Below, piece after piece: positions 55,247 to 64,000 of a stretch of DNA of 64,000 nt. Source of the DNA: Symsagittifera roscoffensis (taxonomy: Eukaryota > Xenacoelomorpha > Acoela > Convolutidae); the NCBI RefSeq assembly GCF_963678635.1, contig NC_087070.1:35469109-35533108 (forward strand), given 5' to 3'. Below the pieces are notes generated by a model. The model did not search any database. It was given only the letters and a program-made list of their open reading frames with translations, and was not told the DNA's origin. The translations under genes were made by a program, and so were the position numbers. The number at the start of each line of letters is the position of its first letter. Position 1 is the stretch's first letter.

Positions 55247-55531
55247 CACACAACTCATGATCTTCCTAGGGTTTGCCAATTATTACCGTGAGCTCATAAA
55301 AGGATACGCAGACAAGGTTTACCCCATGCAAAAACTGATGCGCAACAAAGGAAAGAAGTTCGAATGGAACTAAGAAGCTCAAGCTGCCTTCGAGAACATG
55401 AAGCGGTAACTGTGCAAAGCGCCAGTGCTAGGCATGCCTACAGAGAAGGGCACGTATGTTCTTGACACAGATGCATTAGTAGTAGCCATCTCAGGAAAAC
55501 TGCATCAGGAGAAAGAGTGGAATGGGAGATA
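55247..55531 (+). pseudogene. Gypsy RT/RNase H relic in opposite orientation
   Basis: The plus strand encodes QLMIFLGFANYYRELIKGYA, then KVYPMQKLMRNKGKKFEWN, then (after a stop) EAQAAFENMKR, then (after another stop) LCKAPVLGMPTEKGTYVLDT, continuing with DALVVAISGKLHQEKEWNG. This is the RT connection and start of RNase H of a sister element, with two in-frame stops. It lies in the leader of the minus-strand element, so it is an insertion or captured fragment. It keeps the segment deleted in the main copy near 50085. Confidence 0.75.
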
Positions 55532-56389
55532 TCGGGTCTCTTCTTCTTCGTTGTAGGGACTATTGAACCACTGTACCTTTTACCACCACTTGAGCTCTAG
55601 TAAAAATTTTCCCAAAATCCCTATCTTAATGGTCAAAACCCAAATACTAATCCCCCTGTATTTGTCTCCCTCTTTATGCTTCAGGCTATTTGAAACCCTA
55701 AATTCCCCGCAGGTATCTTTTGATCACCTGTTCGTTAAAATACCAACAACAAATTTTCACCAAAACGTAAAATTTTAAACTGGAAAAAATTGCAAAAACG
55801 GATGGATGAATTCTCCTGAAATTCAAGGTTGACCGATGTCAATCTTTGTCCGAAAAAATGTCTGGTACCCGATTGCCACGCGTTTTCCTCCCCCTGCTAG
55901 CGATCTTATGGTGTATCACAAAAACTGTCAATGTCCGTTCCCCCCTACCAATCCGACCAGGGTACCTACCTTAACCTGATTTTAAATTTGGTTATCCGCT
56001 TCTTATAACCAACGCGTGTAAGTATCTAATGTAACTAAATCGACGATGCCGAACAATTAGTTACTCTAACGTGTCCCCCCTTTTTACAATTTACAACCGC
56101 TAACCTCTAAATTAACCAGCCCCCCTCTTTAGCCCCCCTCTTAAGCCGAAAAATCCCTTAAGCGCCGGGTACTAAACCTCTCGAGAGAAAACCGTAGACC
56201 TTTTTCCAGGCCTGCTTGTGTAAAAACTTCCTCAAAACAATGGGGCTCCGCTTATCCAATTTTACACTTATCTCCTATAATGTAATGTGGATTCTAACGA
56301 TACCCGTTTGCCCAACTTGAGAACGCCCCTGTGCGTCCTCTTGTAGTGATCCTGTGCTGGTTGTCTCTGTTCTGCACTTGACAGCAGCA
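55532..56389. other. Leader region without recognised features
   Basis: AT- and C-rich sequence containing CCCCC tracts. A 71-residue plus-strand ORF (55563-55778) shows no motif. Confidence 0.4.
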
Positions 56390-56667
56390 CCACCTTCCCA
56401 CTTGGCTGGTCACCTCTTCCAGTCAAGTTTCCAGTCGGTTCAGCTCAGTCCTTCTGTACCACTTTCCCACTCGGCTGGTCACCTCTTCCAGTCAAGTCTC
56501 CTAGTGGTCCGGTTCGATCCTTGTGAACCACTTTCCCACTCGGCTGGTCACCTCTTCCAGTCATGTCTCCTAGTGGTCCGGTTCGATCCTTGTGAACCAC
56601 TTTCCCACTCGGCTGGTCACCTCTTCCAGTCAAGTCTCCTAGTGGTCCGGCTAGGTTACAATCTATC
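56390..56667 (-). repeat. Four-copy 69-bp minisatellite in the leader
   Basis: Unit starts are at about 56391, 56460, 56529 and 56598, exactly 69 bp apart. Each contains CACTTTCCCACTCGGCTGG, then TCACCTCTTCCAGTCAAG, then TCTCCTAGTGGTCCGGTTCG. Because 69 is divisible by three, frames stay open on both strands (56354-56680 + and 56693-56445 -), giving repetitive peptides. I do not consider them genes. Confidence 0.9.
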
Positions 56668-57132
56668 TGAAAACCCTTAACAACGCCCCCCACTCGGGCA
56701 CCTTATTGAAGTCACTGGTTTAAATTGCTAGATTGATCGAAACGATCGGTCTTATAAAACAATATGGGTATACTATTTAATTAATATAAAGGTTTGATCC
56801 AAACGATCCGGTATCAAAGTCACTGTCTTTTTGTTTTATGGTTTTTGTTCCTTTTTCTATACTTTTTTCTTGTTTTTGTTTCGCTTTTTGTCTTTTTGCT
56901 CGTGTTTTTGTCCCCCTAGTTACCCCCCCCCCCCCTTACTCGGTTAGCTAGGCCTCGTTCGGAGAGCGTACCAGGAAGTTTTCTCAAGTTTTTTTAAAAA
57001 GATATCACGGTACAACCGGAAGGCTTACACGTTCCCGCTGAACCGTACCACCGGTACTCTAGAATGGGCATGCAGCCCGGAGCTGTGTCAAGTGGATTCG
57101 ACTCCGTAGTCATGATGTCGTAAAAATCCCCA
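56668..57132. other. Leader region adjacent to the primer site
   Basis: T- and C-rich sequence with a C run near 56926. No gene is recognised. Confidence 0.4.
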
Positions 57133-57141
57133 GGAGCGCCA
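57133..57141 (-). other. Candidate primer-binding site of the large element
   Basis: On the minus strand TGGCGCTCC begins 11 nt inside the 5' LTR. TGG pairs with the CCA tail of a primer tRNA. I cannot assign the tRNA. Confidence 0.4.
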
Positions 57142-57152
57142 TAAAAACACTA

Positions 57153-57410
57153 TGTAACAGTCGCCTACTTCGGTCACAAATGAGGCTTATGAAAAATAGG
57201 CCCTATAACCATTGGATCAAGAGTCAGGGACACTATCTCTTGTGTTTTTCTACCTCAAGAACGGTCGGAGCCAATTCGGTTCGCTTGCGACATGAGACTA
57301 GAACCCGTTACAGCTTAAAGGCTACTACCAAAATATCCCCCACTCTAGAAAATAAGAACGTCTCTCAAGGTCTCTCAAGGTCAAACTTCCAGATATGACC
57401 GACTGGCACA
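57153..57410 (-). repeat. 5' LTR with internal deletion (258 bp)
   Basis: The outer ~210 bp and inner ~35 bp are nearly identical to the 3' LTR at 39831-40725, but about 640 bp in the middle is missing. TCTCTCAAGG is tandemly duplicated at the deletion joint. Loss of most of the LTR would probably remove promoter or polyadenylation signals. Confidence 0.8.
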
Positions 57411-57660
57411 ACTTGATAGTTTTCGAAACTAGTCGAGCATAAGGTTTTCCCGTATATATGTCGTGATTATGCTTGCTTACCCCTCGTTTGAATAAAGTCT
57501 TCCCCATCAGAAGTTTATGAGTCTGGTGTTTTGAGCAGATCCTGTTAGTAGTGGTTTTGTTTCTACGTTTAAGATAATACTCGTGGCCTGATACCACTAT
57601 TATTTTGTTTGTCTTTCTTTTAATATGAAAGTTTCATTTTATTTAACGCAATTGCTACTT
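57411..57660 (-). pseudogene. FLYWCH part of the interrupted MULE copy
   Basis: The minus-strand frame from 57597 reads MVSGHEYYLKRRNKTTTNRI, then CSKHQTHK, close to the FLYWCH ORF at 5076-5555 (VSGHEYYLKRKNKTTTNWNC). The second Cys region is damaged. Its continuation toward the catalytic domain is cut by the LTR at 57410 and resumes left of 39831. Confidence 0.7.
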
Positions 57661-59034
57661 TTAGCTAGTTCAGAGTCCTTTTTTTGCAAGTTATCCCTAG
57701 TTTATGAGGTACCTTTTTTCGCGTTCTCTCAGTGAGCGTTCTCTAAAATGAGCAACAAAATGATTTCTTTGTTCCGATCATTTGAAAAAAGGGTGTTTTA
57801 GTTTTTTCTTCTTTTTTTATATTTTTGTTTTATACGCAAAATCAACAATTACCACAAAAAACTATCGGAAAGAATTGAGTGATATATCGTTTTAAAGCCC
57901 TTTCAGTTGAAATTGGTTTGAAATTTTACAGTTTTCGAGTGAGGTCAAATTGCTTATTGAATTAAATTGCTTTTTGTTTGTTGGTCATTGCTTTGAACTG
58001 GTTTAAGCGTACAATTGCCTAGTTTAAGCGTAAAAATTTAATTTTACTCGGCTGATGTTCGGTTTGTTGAAATTTTTGGAGCTTTATTGGAAACAAAAAC
58101 CAAAGATTCAAAAAACTACAAATAAACTGAACAAATTTTTTTTTTTTGGTTTTTCTAATAATTTTTCCACGCCCACTGTTTTCTAATTTGCTTTTCCTTG
58201 CTATAACTGTCGAATATGACTCAGCTCTGTTTTTTTTCGTTCAGATCTTTTTATCGCACCTTTTATCGCGAAAAAAACGAATTTAATTTTTTTAAAAATT
58301 ATGACTATGGTTGGAAAATTCTGTGCTACATGAACATAATCGCCTAAACCGGCTAAACTTGTTAATAATTGCAATTAATTGGGAAGAAAATTGGGAATTA
58401 TGGGAAGTAAGCCAGGGAAAATTTCACAAAAACAACAGAATAAACCTAGGAATTAAGGGAAGTAAACATAGAACCTCAAAAAACAGCAGAAAACAAACAT
58501 CACGTTTTTTGTATTTGATAAAACAATTGTGCATCTGAATTCTTTGATATTGTTTTCAAGCACCCCAATAAGATCGCGTTTTGCTGAAAAAAACATCTCT
58601 AACCACCAACTTGATCATATGACCGTCATGTACACTTAAAGTTTTATATGGTGAAACCATTCAAAAAATTTCTGGAGTGTAGGAACCAGTTTCTCTGTTA
58701 GTTAATGTATTCTTGGCCATTTCAAGGTCGAAACCATATTAACGAAGCATTTTGTGTTGTTTGAAAAACCACCCAAAAATAGTTTGAGCATTTTTTTTGT
58801 TAAGGAGAATCCAACAAAGTCAAGGATTCTGTTTTCCATCATGTCTTGTGTGTCAAATTTGGTACTGCTCATTGTCCCTCTATTGCGGCAACTGTTAAAC
58901 CGTTGCAGCAAGAAGTTCCTCTACAGTTGCAGCCCTTTTTTGAGGGAAATGTAGAAATTATAATTGGTTCCTTCCACGATTTCTCTCGAATTGCTTACCG
59001 GAGTCAGTCAGTGATTCCAGCCAAAATTTGAGCA
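57661..59034. other. AT-rich stretch without recognisable gene
   Basis: Small ORFs at 58311-58538 (+) and 58702-58911 (-) have no recognisable domain. Confidence 0.4.
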
Positions 59035-59350
59035 AGTTTCGAGCGGTTTGAGTGAAACAAAATCTTGCTTTAGAATGAGCGATTGTGACATTTTTCGAGT
59101 GTTTTTTTTTACGTTGAGTGGTTTTTTATTTGACTTTTTAGGAGACGTAATGAATTTTGACGCCTGTTTTTTGGACCTTAAGACTTCTTAGGTTGGTTTT
59201 TGGCTTATATTTTGATATAACAATAATTTTGAAAATCAGTTTTTTGCAACGATTAAATCCGGAGGAAATGTTTGGGATTAGATTTTGAAAAAGAAATGCT
59301 CAAGATATGAGCGGTTCGGTCGTTTCTTACTTCGTTTTGAGCGGCCGTTT
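59035..59350. repeat. Dispersed GAGCGGTTT-type repeat remnant
   Basis: GAGCAAGTTTCGAGCGGTTT, then AAAATCTTGCTT, then GCTCAAGATATGAGCGGTTC, then TTTTGAGCGGCCG share the vocabulary of the fold-back unit at 13073-14034. It is diverged and has no clean ends. Confidence 0.45.
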
Positions 59351-59959
59351 TGAGTAAATTGAGGGTAAGAAAATATTGGAAATTACCAGAAAAATTAAAC
59401 CTGCAAAGTGAAAAGAAACTTTTCGAGGTTTATTTTTCAAGTTTGTGCAATATTCCTGCATCTGGTATTAATCTAATTTGAAAATTCTTGTCCTCATAGT
59501 CGAGTGATGTTTCGAATTATGCAAAAACTTTAACTTGAACCTACTCAATGCGTGGAGATAGAGTTAAATCCAAGTTGTAGATAGTCAATCTTCGTTTCAA
59601 CAAGGGAGCATTTAAAGATAGTTAATTTCAACCCCATTTTCATAATCTGATAAATGACATATTTTAAGTAAGTTTTATATACAAGAATTTCGTGTATTCG
59701 TTGAACTTTTTCCGAAGAAAGTTACTGGCGTCCTTAGTGACCATGTGTTGTTTCATCTTCTTCGTTATGAGGCTCGGGTAAATGTTTAACTTTTGTGGGT
59801 GTTGCGGGTGAAGTCAGAAGTTGCGTTTGACAAGTGGCAGAATCTGATTGTTCCTGTTACATGCTTTACGAATGTGAGAGCTCCATTTTCATTTTAAGTT
59901 CTGAGTTAGAATAAGACCCAAGTCTTTCTCCTCGTGTGAATGCGAAATATTTTAACTCC
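59351..59959. other. Stretch without recognisable gene
   Basis: Nothing supported. Confidence 0.35.
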
Positions 59960-60560
59960 AAACACTGAGCGAAACAGTTCCCGTACAGAAATAAAATAAA
60001 AATACAGATATGCCCAGGGTTAATCCATTTGTTGTGAGATTGCATATCTGTCCTGAACTGTATCAGACATGTTCAGACTTATTCTTGCCAATAGAGATTT
60101 GATGACATCTGCCCAAATTGAATATCATCTGATTTGAGCTTTAACAAGTCTTAGTAAGTCTTAATATGATTATCGCGAGGAAGCGGGAATTTTGATAGGA
60201 GCTTCGTACTATTGGCAAACCTTAAAGGCAAAAGAATTGAAGCTGTCAATCATGTCGAAAAAAAATAAAAAAGAAATAAAAGGGCCAAAGATTGGACCTT
60301 TGTAGAACTCCGCTGGTTATTAAAAGGCATGATGTGATCACTTAGTCGCTCCAATTTGAACGTAATGTTGTCGGTCAGTGAGATACATTTCGATAACCTA
60401 CAGAAGGTGCCCTAGGCTCCGATACGCTGAAACTTGTTCAGCAAACTGTCGTGTTTTATTTGTCGAAGGCTTTTGAGAAGTCGAGGCAAACGGCTTCGAG
60501 AACAGCATCAGGATCTTCAATGACTTCGTGAATTGCGTCAAGATAGCAAATAAATTGGTT
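59960..60560 (-). pseudogene. Non-LTR (LINE) reverse transcriptase relic
   Basis: Minus-strand fragments lie in LINE RT order. CLDFSKAFD at 60461-60490 holds the first catalytic Asp block. HDSLLNKFQRIGA follows in a shifted frame. ITSGVLQ around 60300-60320 corresponds to the usual 'TSGVPQGS' block. FANSTKLL around 60190-60221 stands where the catalytic F-A-D-D box would be, with both Asp lost. Frameshifts and stops throughout make it dead. The clade (CR1/Jockey-like by the SKAFD wording) is only a guess. Confidence 0.65.
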
Positions 60561-62400
60561 TTCAAAAGCTCAGATCCCCCATAATCCGAATTGACGAGTT
60601 AGAATAAAGCTAACACTCGCCGTACTCAGGTAGAAGCGTCAAGTGAGAGATAAGCGGAAAAATCGGTTTTTACTGAGAAATGGCCAGAATGAGGGTAGTT
60701 TTCTTGATTGAATTAGTCTAATTTGATTGATAGCACAGAATTTGACTTCGAAACAATAACTAAGTCTATTAATCTGGATTTGGTTGTTTTAAATTGATGA
60801 ATATTGTAAGATTTTCACGGTGGAGTGATAGTAAAACTTCCCTGACGTACACTTTACGTGTTGGCCATGACGTGTTGACCAATTGATGAGAAGAGCGTTT
60901 GAGTCGCCTTATAAGACAACATTTTTATTGGGCAGCAACTAAATTTGATGATGTTCATCAGCAGTGAATTTATTTTCATAAGGGACCATCGATAAGGACT
61001 AATTTTGGGCGATGTAGACAGCAACAGTGAGTCACGGAAAGCTGCCGATAAAAAAGCGACAGGACATTATACCAACAAGATCAGTCAGCGATGTCAATCT
61101 TATGAACTTGGCGAGACTGTGTCTTTCAGAGCGCAAAGGACCCATCATGTTTGGACGGACCGCCGTTTGTATCTCGGTCGCAGCAATATGTAAGATAGTT
61201 GAGCAATTTAAACTCCGCGTCAGTGGAAGAGGGATTGAACCAGGTTTGGGAAGAAGCTATTATGTCCCTCATAGAGATTTGCACTGCCTTGGTGAAAAAA
61301 AACCTCCGGTTAAGAGAGACCAAACTGCGTACATGGAACGTTGAGACGCTTATGGATAGTCTTTTAGACACTGGAACCAGTTCTAAACTAGAATTTATAA
61401 TTGGTTATAAATATAATTCTCTATTTCTGTACAAAATTCCTAACTAACCAATCATATTCCATCTGTAACAGTTACACTTATTTGTAAGTGCTGAAACTAC
61501 TTGTAGTTTCAGCACCAGAACAATTAGAATTAAACTTAGAAGACAGTTGTTCTCCTTCTGGCAACTAACTCGCATAAACCAGTATATACCAGATCTATTG
61601 AGACTAGGAGATGTAAGAGTAAGATGAAGATCGTTATTAGACTAAAAAGTTGCACGAATCTATCCGGTCGAAAATAAGATAGCGAGACGAGCAGACGGTG
61701 TACATTATCTGAAATTACTCTATGAGTATAACCAAGTAGGTCATAACTCATATGGTGCGACCAAAAGTCTCGAACAAGACCTTAACTAACTTAGATTTAG
61801 AAAAAATAGATTTTAGAATTAGACAATTGCAAAACTGCAAAAATGTTAGATGAAATAAACAATTTATTAGAAATGTCTCTCAGACTCAATAGATCTCCGC
61901 CAATTTTCCAAACAATTCGAGAAACACCAGGTATTGTGAGAAGACCAAGGACAAGGAAAGATCTACGATTAGGAAGAAATCTACCGATTGACTTCATGAT
62001 AGTACGCCGGAAACCGGAACAAACCTATGTATTTAGAATCCTTTACGCAGTAAATTTAAATTTTCATTTGCTGACATGATATTTGAAGAAATCCTTCAGC
62101 AACCTTAATGGTGCTAAACCTTTTATTTATACACTAACGACTGATGAAAACAACACAAGTCGTTCTCCTCAAAAAGTCTGCAGTAATTTAAAAATTTGAA
62201 AAAAATAATTTAATGAATAAAATTACAAAAATAAATTAATATAAAAAAAATTGTTAATTTTATTGATCTATGCGCATCATTTCTTCATCCCACCTTCATC
62301 ACATAAAAATAAAGGCAAATTTCAAAAAAAAAATCATCTAAACCCTAACCTTAAACCTTTTCAAATTTAAACTTTTACATTAAATCTTATCAAGGCTTAT
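60561..62400. other. Unassigned stretch with small ORFs
   Basis: ORFs up to 105 residues (61027-61344 +) have no clear domain. KLRTWNVETLMDSL, encoded near 61320-61360 (+), faintly resembles the start of a LINE endonuclease ('TWNVRTL'), but nothing around it supports that. A short inverted repeat (GTGCTGAAACTACTTGTAG/CTACTTGTAGTTTCAGCAC) sits at 61487-61515. Confidence 0.3.
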
Positions 62401-62419
62401 CCTTGTTTTCTCTTACATT

Positions 62420-62570
62420 ATCTTAATTTAAATAATAGATCATCAAGGCTTTCCTTGGATCAGGCAGAACAATTTTGTTCTCCCCCTCCCACATTTTTTA
62501 GTGTCTAACGACCTCAAACGTTGACTCAATACCCAACCCTTATCTTCGACCGGTATCTAATAGAAATTTT
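62420..62570 (-). repeat. Inverted copy of the 38.2-kb repeat
   Basis: The reverse complement reads GGGTTGGGTATTGAGTCAAC, then GTTTGAGGTCGTTAG, then GGAGAACAAAATTGTTCT, then GATCCAAGGAAAGCCTTGAT, matching 38188-38345. Confidence 0.75.
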
Positions 62571-64000
62571 TGAAAGAACTAACCATTTAAATTAAGCTAA
62601 ACAGTGAAGAACTTCGGTTACTCATCCTTCACTTGAGCCCTTCCGCTTAGATGACCCAGGCTTAAACACTTATACTTAGTAAGTCATAAACAGTATCTAA
62701 CAATCTACTCGCGTTCTAATTATACCTGAACCATGTGGATTGATTTACTATTCTCCAACCCTTGATCACAAATCACAACCCCTAAATAAAATTAGGTAAG
62801 TCTATCTCAATTCAGAACTTAATAAAAAAAAGTAGAAAAAAAACATTCTCACGAATTGATATACTACTCTCTCTCCAACCAGTCAAACCACGACAATCTC
62901 TGCCCCAAGTTAAAATAACCACTTAAAACGCGTAAGGACTAACAAATTAAGAAATTTAAAAAACTCTAATCCAAATCTTGCATCCATCATCCTAAACCTT
63001 ATGTCATGAGATGATCTAGGTAGCAAACAAACAATCTGATTAAATAATTGTTAAATTAAGAACGAAAGATACGACCTTGTAATCACACCACACCGACAAA
63101 CAATAGGATATATTAGATCGAAAACACAAACAATAAAAAAGACAATCATAACAAAACGAAACCAGATTATCAGAAAACAATTTTTGAAATGAAGAAACGC
63201 ATTCTCAGAATCAGACACAAACACAATACAGGAACTTCAAGATTCAAAAGACTCAATAAACAAAAATAACCCGATTGACGACCAAATTTTCTTTTTCCGA
63301 CTCAGAAGCCACAAAATCATCATCAAGAAAGGGAAAACGCCAAAAAAGTCATATATTAACAAACCAATACGTCTATATAATTGGAATCAACCAATAAGAC
63401 ATATTGAATGATTGAATTTTACACTAACAGTGTTACAATATAAAACAAGATCGAGTACATCTTCGACAATAACAAGATACTTCCTTTTTTCATAAAACCA
63501 CAAAATGATCCTCCCGAGGACAAGTACAATTTTGTTACAACTTAATTGCAAACCTAATCGAAAAAGGACTTAGCCCATGTAAACAAGAAATTTCTGAAGT
63601 GAAAAAAACCGACAAATCCTTGACCACTATCTCAAAGACATTTGTAATATCACATCATATTATGATATAATTACAATCAAAACTGCATCACCAAAACCAA
63701 ATCACATAAAACACCATATACAAACAGACGATATAGATATAGAATTCTCAAAAGTTTAACAGACAATATAAAACTTATACAACACCAAAATTCACAAAGA
63801 GCAGGTTCAATATCCACAAATGATGTATTTTGAATCATTTATAGCTCTCTATCCATACTAGAATCAAAAGAAACACAAGGTGAATCACCAAATCAAACAT
63901 CCCGACATACAGCTGTAAGACAATAAATAAGTATTTTCTCAAATTTTTTAAATACAATCCGTGAAAACCTCACAAATAATGATAAACATGATCTACAAAA
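62571..64000. other. AT-rich stretch, nothing recognised
   Basis: A-rich plus strand with no ORF of note, RNA gene or repeat recognised. Confidence 0.45.

Larger units (their letters stand above)
39831..57410 (-). mobile_element. 17.6-kb Ty3/gypsy-type LTR retrotransposon with accessory ORFs, nested in a MULE
   Basis: Flanking direct repeats start TGTAACAGTCGCC and end GACCGACTGGCACA (TG...CA): 39831-40725 and 57153-57410. On the minus strand the order is 5' LTR, primer site, leader, Gag ORFs, protease, RT, RNase H, integrase (Ty3/gypsy order), macrodomain-like ORF, coiled-coil/SGNH ORF, duplicated gag piece, 3' LTR. Both flanks are FLYWCH/MULE sequence in the same orientation, so it inserted into a MULE copy; relative to the 4.5-kb MULE about 140 bp is missing at the junction. 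Only a 3-bp ACT is shared by the two outer flanks, so there is no convincing target duplication. Pol lesions show the copy is not autonomous. Confidence 0.8.

Noticed and set aside
56354-56693. Repetitive-protein gene in the 69-bp minisatellite
   Set aside because: Open frames on both strands follow from the period being a multiple of three; there are only four units and no signal or domain.
39828-57413. Target-site duplication ACT for the large LTR element
   Set aside because: Only 3 bp match and gypsy elements usually make 4-6 bp; adjacent bases do not agree.
61005-61447. Host gene or LINE endonuclease in the 61.0-61.45-kb ORFs
   Set aside because: Only a faint TWNV-type match in one ORF; overlapping ORFs in several frames and no further motifs.

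Overview
The window reads as nuclear DNA of a metazoan, most likely an invertebrate. It is AT-rich and has almost no conventional genes. It carries a eukaryotic-type tRNA, FLYWCH/MULE DNA transposons, Ty3/gypsy LTR retrotransposons, a LINE relic and one very large satellite array. I do not recognise a host species. Only two loci look like host genes: a small secreted, neuropeptide-like precursor (about 1690-2004, +) and a slightly degenerate tRNA-Arg(CCG) (13740-13812, +). Everything else that can be identified is mobile or repetitive.

Layout. 1-4.5 kb: AT-rich DNA with the neuropeptide-like gene and a cluster of small C/G-tract hairpin repeats. 4.54-5.92 kb: a FLYWCH/MULE element with terminal inverted repeats and a near-perfect 9-bp target duplication, followed by an older MULE relic to about 7.9 kb. 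9.23-12.90 kb: a decayed Ty3/gypsy element (+) with LTR remnants, primer-binding site, duplicated gag zinc-knuckle segment and broken pol. 13.07-14.03 kb: a 962-bp inverted-repeat unit made of GAGCGGTTT-type motifs, enclosing the tRNA. 14.70-37.59 kb: a 22-bp satellite array of roughly a thousand units, with higher-order duplications, one inverted unit at its left edge, and a ~100-bp module present near the left border and again at the right border. 37.9-39.8 kb: pieces of further MULE copies.

39831-57410 (-): a 17.6-kb LTR retrotransposon inserted in a MULE copy whose other part continues at 57.4 kb. Read on the minus strand it runs: 5' LTR (internally deleted), candidate primer-binding site, 1.6-kb leader, coiled-coil Gag ORF, capsid/zinc-knuckle ORF, protease, RT, RNase H, integrase, a macrodomain-like ORF, a spacer, a coiled-coil plus SGNH-hydrolase-like ORF, a nearly identical second copy of part of gag, and the 3' LTR. 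Three ORF junctions are stop/start overlaps (ATGA, TGATG, TAATG), which suggests coupled termination-reinitiation. Pol carries several frame-breaking lesions, so this copy is almost certainly dead, but the gag, macrodomain and SGNH ORFs remain long and open.

57.7-64 kb: AT-rich DNA with GAGCGGTTT motifs, a non-LTR RT relic (about 60.0-60.56 kb, -), and an inverted copy of a repeat also found at 38.2 kb. The observations most worth follow-up are the macrodomain and SGNH accessory ORFs with their stop/start junctions, and the architecture of the satellite array.
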